A stretch of DNA of 64,000 nucleotides from Pedobacter terrae. Lineage in GTDB: Bacteria > Bacteroidota > Bacteroidia > Sphingobacteriales > Sphingobacteriaceae. Shown in pieces: positions 44,457 to 54,353 of the stretch. Positions within the stretch are counted from its first letter, which is position 1. Each line of letters starts with the position of its first letter. A program made the translations under genes and the position numbers. Below the pieces are notes generated by a model that saw only the letters and a list, made by a program, of their open reading frames with translations, did no database searches and was not told the DNA's origin. The stretch is from NCBI RefSeq assembly GCF_900100705.1, contig NZ_FNCH01000002.1, positions 186,001 through 250,000 of the forward strand, in the 5' to 3' direction.

Positions 44457-45970
44457 GAGTCATGCAAAGGCGTTATGTTTCCATATGGTTCCGCCAGCTG
44501 CTGGCCGACTGGCAGGTTATCCGTAGGCCGGAGCTTTCCGGCGTACCCTTTGTTTTTGCTGCGCCCGACCATGGGCAGATGATGATCACAGCGGTTAGCA
44601 CTGTGGCACAGGGGTTTGGGGTTGAGATCGGAATGAGGGCAGCCGATGCCAAGGCAATATGCCCTGGTTTAGATGTTTTGGATGATAAACCGGGCAGGCC
44701 CCAAAAACTGTTAAAAGGCCTTGGCGAATGGTGCGTGCGCTATTCCCCTATCGTTGCCATAGATGAGTTTGGGATGGATGGGCTGCTGATGGATGTTTCC
44801 GGATGCTGCCATCTGTGGGGCGGTGAGCGTGGCTACCTAAAGGAAATCGTTTCAAGGCTAAAAAGCAAGGGCTATACGGTGAGGCTAGCCATTGCCGATA
44901 CGCCTGGAGCGTCCTGGGCGGTTTCCCGCTACGGCAAAGTAACTCCGCTGATTCCTGAAGATGGACAGGTTGATGCATTAATGAATCTTGTACCTGAAGC
45001 TTTGCGCCTAGAGCAATCGGTACTGGCTAAGCTTCGAAAGCTCGGGTTTTATCAGATCAAAAGTTTCATAGGCATGCCAAGATCGGTATTGCGCAGAAGG
45101 TTTGGTGAGGATTTCCTGCTCCGGCTGGCGCAGGCAATCGGAACAGAGAATGAAGCGCTTATTCCACTTCAGGTGCCGGTGCCCTTTAGCGAAAGGCTGG
45201 CATGCTTGGAGCCCATCAGAACCCGGAACGGAATTGAGATCGCCATCAATAAACTGCTGGAAAATCTCTGCAGGCGGATGCAGGCAGAGGGAAAAGGCTT
45301 GCGTTCGGGTGTGCTCACATGCTACCGTATCGATGGGAAAATAGCGAAGGTGGATATCGGCACAAGTGGGGCATCGCATAGCGTCAGCCACCTGTTCAAA
45401 TTGTTCCAGCTTAAGATCGACCAGATTAGGCCTGCACTTGGCATTGAACTTTTTGTATTGGATGCGCCTAAAGTTGATGATGTGGAAGTGCCCCAGGAAG
45501 AGATGTGGAGTTCCACGCCCGGACTAGATGATAAAAGCGTCATCCGTCTGATAGACCGGGTCGGTGGAAAAGTCGGCTTTCAGGCTATTCACCGGTACCT
45601 GCCGGCAACAAAGTACTGGCCCGAAAGGTCGCTGCTAAAGGCGGTTTCGGTGACCGAAAAACCACAGGCCGCTTGGAGGGTGGATAAGCCACGCCCAACG
45701 GAGCTGCTCAAAATGCCCGTTCCCATAGAGGTGATGGCCATCATTCCGGATCATCCGCCAAAATTCTTTATCTATAAAGGAGTGCGCCATGAGGTCACAA
45801 AGGCCGATGGTCCTGAGCGCATAGAGCGCGAGTGGTGGCTCGATAAGGGCGAGCACAGGGATTATTACCAGGTGGAGGATGACCAGGGAGGCAGGTACTG
45901 GCTGTTCCGTTCGGGTCATTACGGCAGCGGACAAAAATACAAATGGTTTATACATGGATTTTTTGCATAG
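44453..45970 (+). CDS. imuB: ImuB, Y-family polymerase-like hub protein
   Basis: A 505-residue member of the Y-family polymerase fold. The first catalytic acidic residue is missing: the first strand reads YVSIWFRQLLA where active enzymes have D-x-D. The region PIVAIDEFGMDGLLMDVSG aligns with the second acidic motif but lacks the usual S-I-D-E-A-F pattern. This is typical of ImuB, which is catalytically dead and serves as the hub joining ImuA, the sliding clamp and DnaE2. The following finger/thumb region and little-finger region (about 180-350) are present. Confidence 0.9.
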   Translation: MRVMQRRYVSIWFRQLLADWQVIRRPELSGVPFVFAAPDHGQMMITAVSTVAQGFGVEIGMRAADAKAICPGLDVLDDKPGRPQKLLKGLGEWCVRYSPIVAIDEFGMDGLLMDVSGCCHLWGGERGYLKEIVSRLKSKGYTVRLAIADTPGASWAVSRYGKVTPLIPEDGQVDALMNLVPEALRLEQSVLAKLRKLGFYQIKSFIGMPRSVLRRRFGEDFLLRLAQAIGTENEALIPLQVPVPFSERLACLEPIRTRNGIEIAINKLLENLCRRMQAEGKGLRSGVLTCYRIDGKIAKVDIGTSGASHSVSHLFKLFQLKIDQIRPALGIELFVLDAPKVDDVEVPQEEMWSSTPGLDDKSVIRLIDRVGGKVGFQAIHRYLPATKYWPERSLLKAVSVTEKPQAAWRVDKPRPTELLKMPVPIEVMAIIPDHPPKFFIYKGVRHEVTKADGPERIEREWWLDKGEHRDYYQVEDDQGGRYWLFRSGHYGSGQKYKWFIHGFFA

Positions 45971-45982
45971 AGGAGGTGGGTC

Positions 45983-48900
45983 ATGACATACAGCGAATTA
46001 CAGGTTACTTCAAATTTCAGCTTCCTTCGGGGCGCTTCGCACGCCCATGAACTGGTTGAACAGGCCGAGCTTTTCGGGTATAAAAAAATAGCTATCACAG
46101 ATAGGAACACACTTGCTGGCATCGTCAGAGCGCATGTGGCATGCAGGGAAAAAAATGTAAAGTTGATCCCAGCGTGCAGGCTTGATCTATTGGATGGACC
46201 GAGCCTTTTAGCCTACCCCACCGATAAGGAAGCCTACGGAAGGTTGTCGGCTCTGCTTACCCTAGGGAATATGCGCGCCGAAAAAGGTTCGTGCCATATT
46301 TCCAGGACAGATGTGTATGCCCATAGCAAAGGGATAATCTTCACGGTGGTTACCCCCGGAGTACTCAACCGCAGGTTCGAATATGATGCGGGTTTTGTCT
46401 CAGCGGTCGCAGATTACCGCGAGGCGCTGGGTGGGCAGCTTTATTTGGCGGCTACCAGGTCATACATGGGAAATGATGACAAGCTGATCTTTCGGACCGC
46501 GCAGCTCTCTGATCGATACGGAATCCCAGTGGTTGCTACAGGGGATATCCATTACCATTGTCCATCGCGCAGAGAATTGCAGGATGTACTGACGTGTGTG
46601 CGCGAGAAATGCACCATACAGGAAGCCGGATTTCGGTTGCACCAGAATGCCGAGCGCTATATGAAGGAAGTGGCCGAGATGGAGAGATTGTTCAGAAAAT
46701 ACCCCAGTGCAATCCAAAATACGATGGCGATAGCTGAGGCCTGCGAGTTCTCGCTTGATGAGCTCAAATACGTGTACCCAGAGGAAATCAATAAAAGCGG
46801 TCGCTCGCCGCTGGAGGAACTCGAATACCTCACATGGAAAGGGGCGCATGAATTCTATGGAGAGGTTATCCCGGACAAAGTGGTCAATATGATCAACCAT
46901 GAAATGGAGTTTGTCAAGCAGATGGACTATGCCAATTATTTTCTTTTTGTAGACGATATAGTGCGGGAAGCACGCTCACGTGGCATTCTCTGCCAGGGTC
47001 GCGGTTCTGCGGCAAATTCTGCTATATGTTTTGTTTTGGGCATAACCTCGGTAAATCCGATGAAATTTGACCTGCTTTTCGAAAGGTTTATTTCGCCTGC
47101 CAGAAACGAGTCCCCGGATATCGATGTGGATTTTGAGCATGAGCGGAGGGAAGAAATCATCCAGTACATCTATGAAAAGTATGGCCGTGACAGAGCTGCA
47201 ATCGTGGCAACGGTTACCCAGCAGCACCAGAAGGGTGCCATCCGCGATGTCGGGAAAGCGATGGGACTTTCGATAGATACCATCAACAGGTTATCGAGTT
47301 CGATATGGGAGTTTACCGACGAATGGTTCGAGGGGAAAAGGGTTACAGAACAGGGGCTAAATCCCAATGATCCGCACCTTAAAAAAACATTGGAGCTCAC
47401 ATCGCAAATGATGGGTTTCCCTCGCCAGCTCGGTCAGCATACAGGCGGTTTTGTTGTTACCCAAGGGAAGCTTACAGACCTTTGCCCAATCCTAAATGCT
47501 CGGATGGAGGACCGCACCAATATAGAATGGAACAAGGATGATATCGATGCGCTGGGATTTTTGAAGGTGGATGTGCTCGCGCTGGGGATGCTTACCTGCA
47601 TCAGAAAGGCTTTTGATCTCTGCCGCGACCACTACGGAATACAATATACGCTGGCCAATATCCCTCAGGATGATCCAGAAGTTTATGATATGATCTGTGT
47701 GGCCGATACATTGGGCGTTTTTCAGATCGAAAGCCGAGCGCAGATGTCAATGCTGCCAAGGCTAAAGCCCAGAGAATTTTATGACCTGGTAATCGAAGTA
47801 GCGATCGTAAGGCCTGGACCGATACAAGGTGATATGGTGCATCCGTACTTGCGCAGGCGCAATGGCGAAGAACCTGTCGAATATCCCTCGCCCGAGCTTA
47901 AGGAAATTTTGGGAAGAACGCTCGGGGTGCCGCTGTTCCAGGAGCAGGCGATGAAGATCGCAATCGTGGCCGCGGGATTCACCCCTGCCGAGGCGGATGG
48001 ACTGCGCAGAAGTATGGCTACCTTCAAGTTCAAGGGATTGGTCAACCAGTATGAGCAGAAGCTTATCGATGGGATGTTGGCCAAAGGCTATAGCCTAGAA
48101 TTCGCAAAGCGGATATTCAAACAGCTGGAAGGGTTTGGAAGTTATGGCTTTCCCGAATCCCATGCGGCAAGTTTTGCTTTGCTTGTATATGTGTCATGTT
48201 GGCTCAAACATTATTATCCCGATGTATTTGCGGCAGCGCTGCTGAACAGTATGCCGATGGGATTTTACCAGCCGGCGCAGATCGTTATCGACGCGCAGAA
48301 ACATGCCGTTGAGGTCAGGGAGGTAGATGTCAACCATTCGCTGTGGGATAATAGGCTCGAAGAAAAGTCGGGCAAAGATTTCGCGCTGCGCCTGGGGTTT
48401 CGGCAGATCAGCGGCATAAGGGAAGATGATATGGAGGTTTTGGTCGCTGGACGTGGCGAGGGATACAGAAGCATCACGTCGCTTCGGGATGCGGGCGTTT
48501 CGATGGCTTCGCTTGAAAGATTGGCTGATGCCGATGCATTCCATTCCCTTGGGATGGATAGACGAAAAGCGTTGTGGGAAGTTTCCGCCTTGCAGGATAT
48601 GCCGATAGAATTGTTCAAGGGCCAAAAATCTGAAAGTGTTTTAGAGGCACAGGTCGAGCTGCCGCTGATGGGAACAGGCGAGCATGTAGTGCAGGACTAT
48701 GAGACTGTCGGGCTATCGCTAAAGGCCCATCCGGTGAGCTTTGTACGTTCGCAGCTGGATATGCTCAATATTCGAACATGCCATCACATTAACAACAATT
48801 CTACCGATGGGCAACTAGTTAAAGTGGCGGGACTGGTACTGGTGCGCCAGCGTCCTGGAACTGCGGGCGGGGTTTGCTTTATTACCATTGAGGATGACAC

Positions 48901-49213
48901 GGGCTATTCTAATCTTGTAGTATTTGAAAAGCTGTTTGAAACATACCGCAAGGAAATACTGCATGCCAGGCTTTTAATGGTGGAAGGACGTTTGCAACGC
49001 GAAGGACAGGTGGTGCATGTTGTGGTTTCCAAGTGCTTTGATTTTACCAAAATGCTGGGCAAGCTATTGCAGCGGGAGGCGGACGATCTTCCAGTATTAA
49101 CGCTGGCCCGTGGCGATGAGAAAACGGCGCCATATCCAGCGCAGAATAAACGCGCACAGGTACGCGAGGATGCGACGAAAAAAGCCTTTCATGAGGGAAG
49201 GAATTTTAAATAG
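45983..49213 (+). CDS. dnaE2: Error-prone DNA polymerase DnaE2 (ImuC)
   Basis: A 1076-residue C-family DNA polymerase. It has an N-terminal PHP domain (SNFSFLRGASHAHELVEQA), catalytic PDIDVDFEHERREEII near residue 375, the GRGSAANSAICFVLGI finger motif just before it, and a C-terminal OB fold (VKVAGLVLVRQRPGTAGG, then FITIEDDTGYSNLVVF). It performs translesion synthesis over DNA lesions together with ImuA and ImuB. It starts 12 bases after imuB. The gene is last in the cassette and converges with the next gene at a 7-base gap. Confidence 0.93.
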   Translation: MTYSELQVTSNFSFLRGASHAHELVEQAELFGYKKIAITDRNTLAGIVRAHVACREKNVKLIPACRLDLLDGPSLLAYPTDKEAYGRLSALLTLGNMRAEKGSCHISRTDVYAHSKGIIFTVVTPGVLNRRFEYDAGFVSAVADYREALGGQLYLAATRSYMGNDDKLIFRTAQLSDRYGIPVVATGDIHYHCPSRRELQDVLTCVREKCTIQEAGFRLHQNAERYMKEVAEMERLFRKYPSAIQNTMAIAEACEFSLDELKYVYPEEINKSGRSPLEELEYLTWKGAHEFYGEVIPDKVVNMINHEMEFVKQMDYANYFLFVDDIVREARSRGILCQGRGSAANSAICFVLGITSVNPMKFDLLFERFISPARNESPDIDVDFEHERREEIIQYIYEKYGRDRAAIVATVTQQHQKGAIRDVGKAMGLSIDTINRLSSSIWEFTDEWFEGKRVTEQGLNPNDPHLKKTLELTSQMMGFPRQLGQHTGGFVVTQGKLTDLCPILNARMEDRTNIEWNKDDIDALGFLKVDVLALGMLTCIRKAFDLCRDHYGIQYTLANIPQDDPEVYDMICVADTLGVFQIESRAQMSMLPRLKPREFYDLVIEVAIVRPGPIQGDMVHPYLRRRNGEEPVEYPSPELKEILGRTLGVPLFQEQAMKIAIVAAGFTPAEADGLRRSMATFKFKGLVNQYEQKLIDGMLAKGYSLEFAKRIFKQLEGFGSYGFPESHAASFALLVYVSCWLKHYYPDVFAAALLNSMPMGFYQPAQIVIDAQKHAVEVREVDVNHSLWDNRLEEKSGKDFALRLGFRQISGIREDDMEVLVAGRGEGYRSITSLRDAGVSMASLERLADADAFHSLGMDRRKALWEVSALQDMPIELFKGQKSESVLEAQVELPLMGTGEHVVQDYETVGLSLKAHPVSFVRSQLDMLNIRTCHHINNNSTDGQLVKVAGLVLVRQRPGTAGGVCFITIEDDTGYSNLVVFEKLFETYRKEILHARLLMVEGRLQREGQVVHVVVSKCFDFTKMLGKLLQREADDLPVLTLARGDEKTAPYPAQNKRAQVREDATKKAFHEGRNFK

Positions 49214-49220
49214 CAGTCGC

Positions 49221-49661
49221 TTAGTTGATGCCAACGATGGTGAAATAGGCGTCTCCCTCTTTTTTTACAATCAGGTCTAGGTGTTCTTCAAAGGTTACCA
49301 AGTTCAGCACCTCGTCCTTTAGGAAAGTTGTAAATACTTCCATATCGGTGTCGACCTTGACGTTCACCTCAAGGGTTTCAGTAGTCTTCCATTCCGTAGA
49401 CACGATTTCGGAGTAGGTGCCCATCAGTAGCGAGGGAAATCCTTTCCTGGAAAAAGCCTCATTTAGGTGCACAGCTATTTCCCACATAAAGGGATCCAGT
49501 TCCCTATCGTTGGTCGTCCATTGCATGCCTTTTTCTTCATCCTGCCACATGCTTCCCGCAAAATTACCATCCAAAAGAACGCTATAACAATCTCCTGCCT
49601 GTTCAACAGTAGCCTGTATATTCCCCTTATCGGTTGGGAGTTCAAAAACGTAACTTTCCAT
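49221..49661 (-). CDS. Hypothetical protein, 146 aa
   Basis: An acidic, mostly beta-strand protein (146 residues) with no signal peptide or membrane segment. I do not recognise the family. It is sandwiched between dnaE2 (convergent, 7 bases) and the LigD fusion gene (co-directional, upstream end at 49745), and is well supported as a gene by its codon-like texture. Confidence 0.6.
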   Translation of the reverse strand: MESYVFELPTDKGNIQATVEQAGDCYSVLLDGNFAGSMWQDEEKGMQWTTNDRELDPFMWEIAVHLNEAFSRKGFPSLLMGTYSEIVSTEWKTTETLEVNVKVDTDMEVFTTFLKDEVLNLVTFEEHLDLIVKKEGDAYFTIVGIN

Positions 49662-49744
49662 AATCTGATAAATTATAAATGTGCTGACCGTTATTTCCTT
49701 TTGTGATAAACATTGATATGTGAGTTTAGTTTTGCCCGCGCACT

Positions 49745-52636
49745 TTAGGTGAAATTCTCCTGGGCAGAAGAAAGCACCTGCTGCATGTCTATTCCCTTTC
49801 CCAGAACGCCCGTAAATAGATCGCCGGTTTCCTTTAGTCTATCAATAGCGTTAAAGATGGTGAAATCCCGCATCTTCAGTCCCGGCTTTACCTCTTCCCA
49901 TAATAAAGGCATGGACACCGTTGCCCCTGGTTTTGGCCTAAGCGAATAGACACCTGCGATAGTCGCTCCGGGACGGTTCTGAAGAAAATCAAGATACATC
50001 TTTCCTCCCCGTTTGGAGATGGTTCGTTCGAGCGTGGTGAATTTGGGCAGTTCTCGGTTTACCTGTCGCACGATAAGGTTGGCAAACAGCTGGGATTGTT
50101 CATAGGTATACTTGGTGGCAAGGGGAATATAAATGTGTATCCCTGTAGAACCGGAGGTTTTTGGAAAGCTCGGAACACCAATACTGTCAAGGATAGCCTT
50201 GGTTACCTGGGCGGCCTTGATCACCTGCTCAAAGGTATTCTTGTCGGGATCCAGGTCTATTACGCAATAGTCTGGATGGTCTGGAGAGCTGGCCTTGCTG
50301 AACCATGGGTTCATCTCAATGCAACCTAGGCTAGTCATCCATAACAAGGTAGCCCTATCGCTGCCTAATAGATAGCTTTTTTCCTCGCCCTTTTCATTGG
50401 TATGGGGCATCGTATGCGCCCAGGATGGAGCGGTTTCCTTTACATTCTTTTGATAGAAGCTTTCCCCGTGAATACCGCCGGGAAAACGGTTCAGGGACAT
50501 GGGCCTGTCTAGAAGATAGGGAAGCATAAGCGGCGCTACCGCATCGTAATAGTTAAACATATCGCGTTTGCTTACCTTATCCTCCGGCCAGTAGAGCTTG
50601 CTTAGGTTAGTGAACTTTAATAGGTGGCCATCTACCTTTTTTTCTAGCATTTCCGAAGTCCCCTCTAAAAGTGGTTTTGAAGCCTTAAGGGTTCCGGCCA
50701 TTTTAGGCCGTACAGCCCTAATGGTCTCTTCGGTATTATTTTCCGATAGCTTTTGCTCAAGGGCGATTTCATGAACAACAGTTTGGGTGTCGGTTTCAAG
50801 TTCAAGGATGACTTCACTTGGAACCTTGTCCTTGCGCAGTCCCTTGAAAGACGCCTGGCGCACCTTACCATCATTGGTGATTTCGGCAAATTCAATCTCA
50901 CAGATCAGGTTGGGTTTTAGCCAAGTCGGCTTTGCGCCAAGGCGCTGTGGCCGGAACTGCGAAGGCTCGTCCACGTCGGGAATAGTCTCGAACGGACATT
51001 TTTGCGTAGTCAACTTTTCAAATTCTGCCATCAGCTCCTTTTGGGTGATCTGGTTAAAACCTGTGCCCACCTTTCCGATATAGTTCAGCTTTCCCTTTTG
51101 GTCATAAACGCCAATGGCTAGTGCGCTAAAATTCTTCTCGGTCCCCTCGTTGCGGGTGTAGCCGCCTATAATAACCTCCTGCCGTCTTTTGGCCTTTATC
51201 TTTAGCCATTCCCTGGATCTGCTGTCAGAAGAGTAGTAACTATCGGCCCGTTTGGCAATGATTCCTTCAAGTTTCATCCGCTTTGCCGCATCAAAAAAAT
51301 CAATGCCCGAGGTTTGGTAGGCTTGGCTTAGTTTGATGGACGAATGTTCTTTTCGCAGGATAGCTTCCAGTATCTGCCGCCTTTGGTTGAGCGTAAGCGA
51401 TAGCAAAGAATATCCCTCTAGCCAAAGTATATCAAAAAGGTAATAGTGGAGTTTCGCGCGCTGGGTATTTTTCCAGTTCTGAAGCGCTCCAAAATCTGCA
51501 GTGCCATCATCTTTAAGCGCTACAATTTCTCCATCTAATACAGCGTTCACTCCCAGTTCCGCAAGCGCATCTTCTACAACATGAAACTGTGTAAACAGCA
51601 GATTGTTCCTTGAATAAATTTCGGCTTTCCCCTTTTGGAGATAGGAAATTGCCCGGTAGCCATCCCACTTAATCTCGTATATCCAGCCAGGTTCGTCAAA
51701 AGGTTCGTCTACCAGTGTAGCTTTCATCGGTTTTAGTCCTTTGGGGATAGCAGATTTTTCGGCCAGTCCGATAATCTCTAGTATGTCCTGTGGGAGCCCG
51801 TCGATATCTTCGTTTTTCCTAATAGAAGTGATTTTTCTGACCGTAGTATTTTTCTTTAAAGCTTTGGCGGCCAGTTCAATCAATACGGGCGCGTGGTCGC
51901 TTGCCCCTTCCCAGCCCCTGACTTGCTTGTCCACGTTCCCGTCTTTTAGTTTTTCAGCAAGGTCAGCACTTAATAGAAAATGATCCAGTCGCAATCCAGC
52001 GTTGCGGTCATAGGCTTTTCTCAGGTAGTCCCAGTAGGTATAGATACGTTCGCTGGGATGTAGCGTGCGGATGGCATCCGTCCAGCCCTGGTCTAAAAGC
52101 GATTGATAATTTTCTCTTATCTCAGGGCGAAAAAGGGCATCGTTTTTATATTTCTCAGGCTTATAAGTGTCAAGATCGGTCGGCATCACGTTATAGTCGC
52201 CAATGAGCATCACGGGAAGGCCCGTTGCCATAAGTGTTGCGGCATGCGCCACCAATCTAGAAAACCACCGTTTTTTATATTCGTATTTCGGACCCGGATA
52301 TGGGTTTCCGAAAGGTACGTATATACATCCGATCACCGTATCGTGGGTGAATACTTCCAGATACCGGCTATGGGTAAATTCTGAATCCTCCCCTGGCAGA
52401 TCGTTTCGTATTTCCTTGATTTCTTTTTTGGATAGAATGGCAACACCGTTCCATGCTTTTTGACCATGCCAGGCACTATGATATCCGGCCGCTTTAAGCT
52501 TCTGCACGGGAAATGAGCGATCCTCGCATTTGAGTTCCTGAAGACATACGATATCTGGGTCGGCCTCGTGCAGCCACCTGAGCAAGGTATCAATCCTTCC
52601 GTTGATACCGTTGATATTATACGTCGCAATCTTCAT
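49745..52636 (-). CDS. ligD: Three-domain repair protein: ExoIII-like nuclease, ATP-dependent DNA ligase, LigD-type polymerase
   Basis: A 963-residue fusion. Residues 1-260 are an exonuclease III/AP endonuclease (MKIATYNINGINGR, VCLQELKCED, LIGDYNVMPTDLD, LRLDHFLLS, ASDHAPVL). Residues about 290-620 are an ATP-dependent ligase (motif I YEIKWDGYRA with the K-x-D-G lysine, VLDGEIVAL, EGIIAKRADSYY, WLKIKAKRRQEV). Residues about 670-950 are a LigD primase-polymerase (LYWPEDKVSKRDMFNYYD, VIDLDPDKN metal-binding, KTSGSTGIHIYIPL). The usual LigD phosphoesterase domain is not seen and the ExoIII domain takes its place at the N-terminus. No Ku gene is in the window. It would clean, fill and seal double-strand breaks in non-homologous end joining. 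Confidence 0.9.
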   Translation of the reverse strand: MKIATYNINGINGRIDTLLRWLHEADPDIVCLQELKCEDRSFPVQKLKAAGYHSAWHGQKAWNGVAILSKKEIKEIRNDLPGEDSEFTHSRYLEVFTHDTVIGCIYVPFGNPYPGPKYEYKKRWFSRLVAHAATLMATGLPVMLIGDYNVMPTDLDTYKPEKYKNDALFRPEIRENYQSLLDQGWTDAIRTLHPSERIYTYWDYLRKAYDRNAGLRLDHFLLSADLAEKLKDGNVDKQVRGWEGASDHAPVLIELAAKALKKNTTVRKITSIRKNEDIDGLPQDILEIIGLAEKSAIPKGLKPMKATLVDEPFDEPGWIYEIKWDGYRAISYLQKGKAEIYSRNNLLFTQFHVVEDALAELGVNAVLDGEIVALKDDGTADFGALQNWKNTQRAKLHYYLFDILWLEGYSLLSLTLNQRRQILEAILRKEHSSIKLSQAYQTSGIDFFDAAKRMKLEGIIAKRADSYYSSDSRSREWLKIKAKRRQEVIIGGYTRNEGTEKNFSALAIGVYDQKGKLNYIGKVGTGFNQITQKELMAEFEKLTTQKCPFETIPDVDEPSQFRPQRLGAKPTWLKPNLICEIEFAEITNDGKVRQASFKGLRKDKVPSEVILELETDTQTVVHEIALEQKLSENNTEETIRAVRPKMAGTLKASKPLLEGTSEMLEKKVDGHLLKFTNLSKLYWPEDKVSKRDMFNYYDAVAPLMLPYLLDRPMSLNRFPGGIHGESFYQKNVKETAPSWAHTMPHTNEKGEEKSYLLGSDRATLLWMTSLGCIEMNPWFSKASSPDHPDYCVIDLDPDKNTFEQVIKAAQVTKAILDSIGVPSFPKTSGSTGIHIYIPLATKYTYEQSQLFANLIVRQVNRELPKFTTLERTISKRGGKMYLDFLQNRPGATIAGVYSLRPKPGATVSMPLLWEEVKPGLKMRDFTIFNAIDRLKETGDLFTGVLGKGIDMQQVLSSAQENFT

Positions 52637-52642
52637 GGCGCT

Positions 52643-52664
52643 AAAAAAAGCCCCTTTCGGAGCT
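52643..52664 (-). terminator. Rho-independent terminator after the DUF3606 gene
   Basis: Minus strand: AGCTCC, GAAA tetraloop, GGGGCT, then TTTTTTT. It lies five bases beyond the DUF3606 stop and just upstream of the ligase gene start. Confidence 0.8.
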
Positions 52665-52669
52665 AGATT

Positions 52670-52828
52670 TTATTTTACTTTTTTTTCGATGTCTTTTCGC
52701 TGGTTACCGGCAGTCGATTTAGCGTCTTTAATTTTGTCCGGCTTAACATCAAGTTTTGTAGCCTCGTATTTGATTTCGTGGTCCTGATTGGATACAGAAT
52801 TGCGCTCTACTTTTGTTCCTCTAGCCAT
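52670..52828 (-). CDS. DUF3606-family small protein
   Basis: A 52-residue basic protein (MARGTKVERNSVSN ... HEIKYEATKLDVKPDKIKDA ... KDIEKKVK). The pattern of a Y/I-x-Y strand, L-x-V-x-x-x-x-L/I and a final D-I/V-E-x-x-V matches DUF3606 small proteins. The ATG at 52828 is preceded by A-rich sequence, and a terminator follows. Its function is unknown; members are common next to repair and transfer genes. Confidence 0.68.
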   Translation of the reverse strand: MARGTKVERNSVSNQDHEIKYEATKLDVKPDKIKDAKSTAGNQRKDIEKKVK

Positions 52829-52966
52829 AATGATATCTTTTTAGTTTACCTAAATAACATCCCAAATTGCAATTAGTTTTAGAGGCGAGCTGTTTGCAAG
52901 AAACGCTGATTAAAAATGATACTATGACAATAATTGCTTCGAATCATCTAATCGATTTTAAATCAT

Positions 52967-53623
52967 TTACCTACTTCTGTTTCTGGAACTGACATTCTCG
53001 TTTCGCTCGTCGGTCGGAACGTTAATTTCTTGTATGCCTGCAACAGTGGAATCAACATATTGATCTTTGGAAAGCCCTGCCATTTTAAATATGCTTTCTG
53101 GAATATTGGTGTTAAGTATCTTGACACCATCCTTCAACTCACTGATTATGCTTTTAGTTATGGAGTTTGAAATAATTTCGTTGCCTTTTGGATGTTTTAG
53201 TACACTTGACAACGGAACGCTAAAAGTTTGTACTATCCATGAGAAATCATTAGGCTTCCCAAAGACAATGCCTTTTTCCATGTCTTTAAGCACTTTCTTT
53301 TCAACTTTTTCAAGTTCTTTTTTGTGCAAATGTGCTTCCAACAGGTCATCGATATAGTTTTCCAAGTTCATTTTGATTGAAAAGCCTTCCCAATACTTAT
53401 CTTTAGGATAGTGTTTGTCAGGTATAGATTTGCAATAACTTTCCGCTTGCTCAACAAGATTCCAAACTTCTCTGCTATCTGCAAGGTATGAGGTTGAGCC
53501 TCCTTGTCCATCATTCTTTACGTATGCAGCTCTTTTACCGTCAATGTATAGATTAGCAGTAAAAGCGTTTGTCTCCTCACTCAGTGATGGAGAATGTTTG
53601 ATGTTTTTTAGTTCAATTTTCAT
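52967..53623 (-). CDS. Hypothetical ICE protein with arginine-rich C-terminus
   Basis: A 218-residue protein of unknown family. It starts with beta-rich text (MKIELKNIKHSPSLSEE, NLYIDGKRAAYVKNDG) and has a coiled-coil-like helix (AHLHKKELEKVEKKVLKDMEKG, about 115-136). It ends in SSRNRSR, a short basic tail shared in type with four neighbours. It belongs to the ICE accessory block. Confidence 0.62.
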   Translation of the reverse strand: MKIELKNIKHSPSLSEETNAFTANLYIDGKRAAYVKNDGQGGSTSYLADSREVWNLVEQAESYCKSIPDKHYPKDKYWEGFSIKMNLENYIDDLLEAHLHKKELEKVEKKVLKDMEKGIVFGKPNDFSWIVQTFSVPLSSVLKHPKGNEIISNSITKSIISELKDGVKILNTNIPESIFKMAGLSKDQYVDSTVAGIQEINVPTDERNENVSSRNRSR

Positions 53624-53678
53624 AATACTTAGGGTTATTGATAATTAAAATGGAAAACCAGATGTTGCGCATAGCAAA

Positions 53679-53706
53679 GCACCCTGGTCCGTAGGTACCA
53701 GGGTGC
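53679..53706 (-). terminator. Terminator hairpin after 53727-54353 gene
   Basis: A perfect 10-bp stem (GCACCCTGGT / ACCAGGGTGC) with an 8-base loop lies 20 bases beyond the stop of the minus-strand gene. Only a short T-run (GCTTTGC) follows. Confidence 0.7.
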
Positions 53707-53726
53707 CAATTTGTAATCTCAGATCG

Positions 53727-54353
53727 TTATCGTGTATTTATAAAAAACTCATAGAATGAGTTAAAATCACCTTTTGGTTTATGCGTACGAATACCGCTTC
53801 GTATACCTATTGTTTTTTCAAAACGGCTTAGCGAAAACACGTCTATAGGTATTCTAAAACGATTTCTACTATAATTAATATGTATTAATTCATCAGCAGC
53901 AATAAAGGTTGCATTTGTTCCCTTTATCCAAAGAGCGACCTTACAATCTGTTACCCGACCAGTTATTCCAGCATCGAAAAGTGTATGAACTTTCGCATTA
54001 AAAAACTGGCGTTTCAACTGATCAATTTGGGAATAGGAAGCTTTTAGTCCTAAGGCGACAAATGCAACACTATCTGATATCCTAAGCCAAGAAGGGAAAT
54101 GGTGGCAAAAACAAAGAATATCCGCGGCGGAATGGCTAAGAAACAAATGCCTTACTTGTACCGGAAACCCATTAGAGGCCAACCAAATCCCTCCTGAAGA
54201 AGGAACTAGATGCAAGTCTGCCGACCAATATTCTAGTTGACCATTTTCTTTACTTTTCTGGAATGAAAACAGAAAATCCTCATCCCGAATTTTTACATAC
54301 TTTTCGAAAAAGTCAAGAACTGACTTTGAAACTGAAGTAGTTGGCGAATACAT
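53727..54353 (-). CDS. Hypothetical ICE protein, possibly Toprim-like
   Basis: A 208-residue protein. The stretch HLFLSHSAADILCFCHHF and a later HTLFDAGITGRVTDCKVALW resemble the two halves of a Toprim fold (an E/S-x-x-x-D strand-helix and a D-x-x-x-x-G-x-x-x-x-D segment), as in genes that follow DUF3945 genes in Bacteroidota ICEs. The acidic residues do not fit perfectly, so this is a weak guess. The start codon abuts the stop of the DUF3945/4099-like gene; it is the last gene before a terminator. Confidence 0.5.
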   Translation of the reverse strand: MYSPTTSVSKSVLDFFEKYVKIRDEDFLFSFQKSKENGQLEYWSADLHLVPSSGGIWLASNGFPVQVRHLFLSHSAADILCFCHHFPSWLRISDSVAFVALGLKASYSQIDQLKRQFFNAKVHTLFDAGITGRVTDCKVALWIKGTNATFIAADELIHINYSRNRFRIPIDVFSLSRFEKTIGIRSGIRTHKPKGDFNSFYEFFINTR

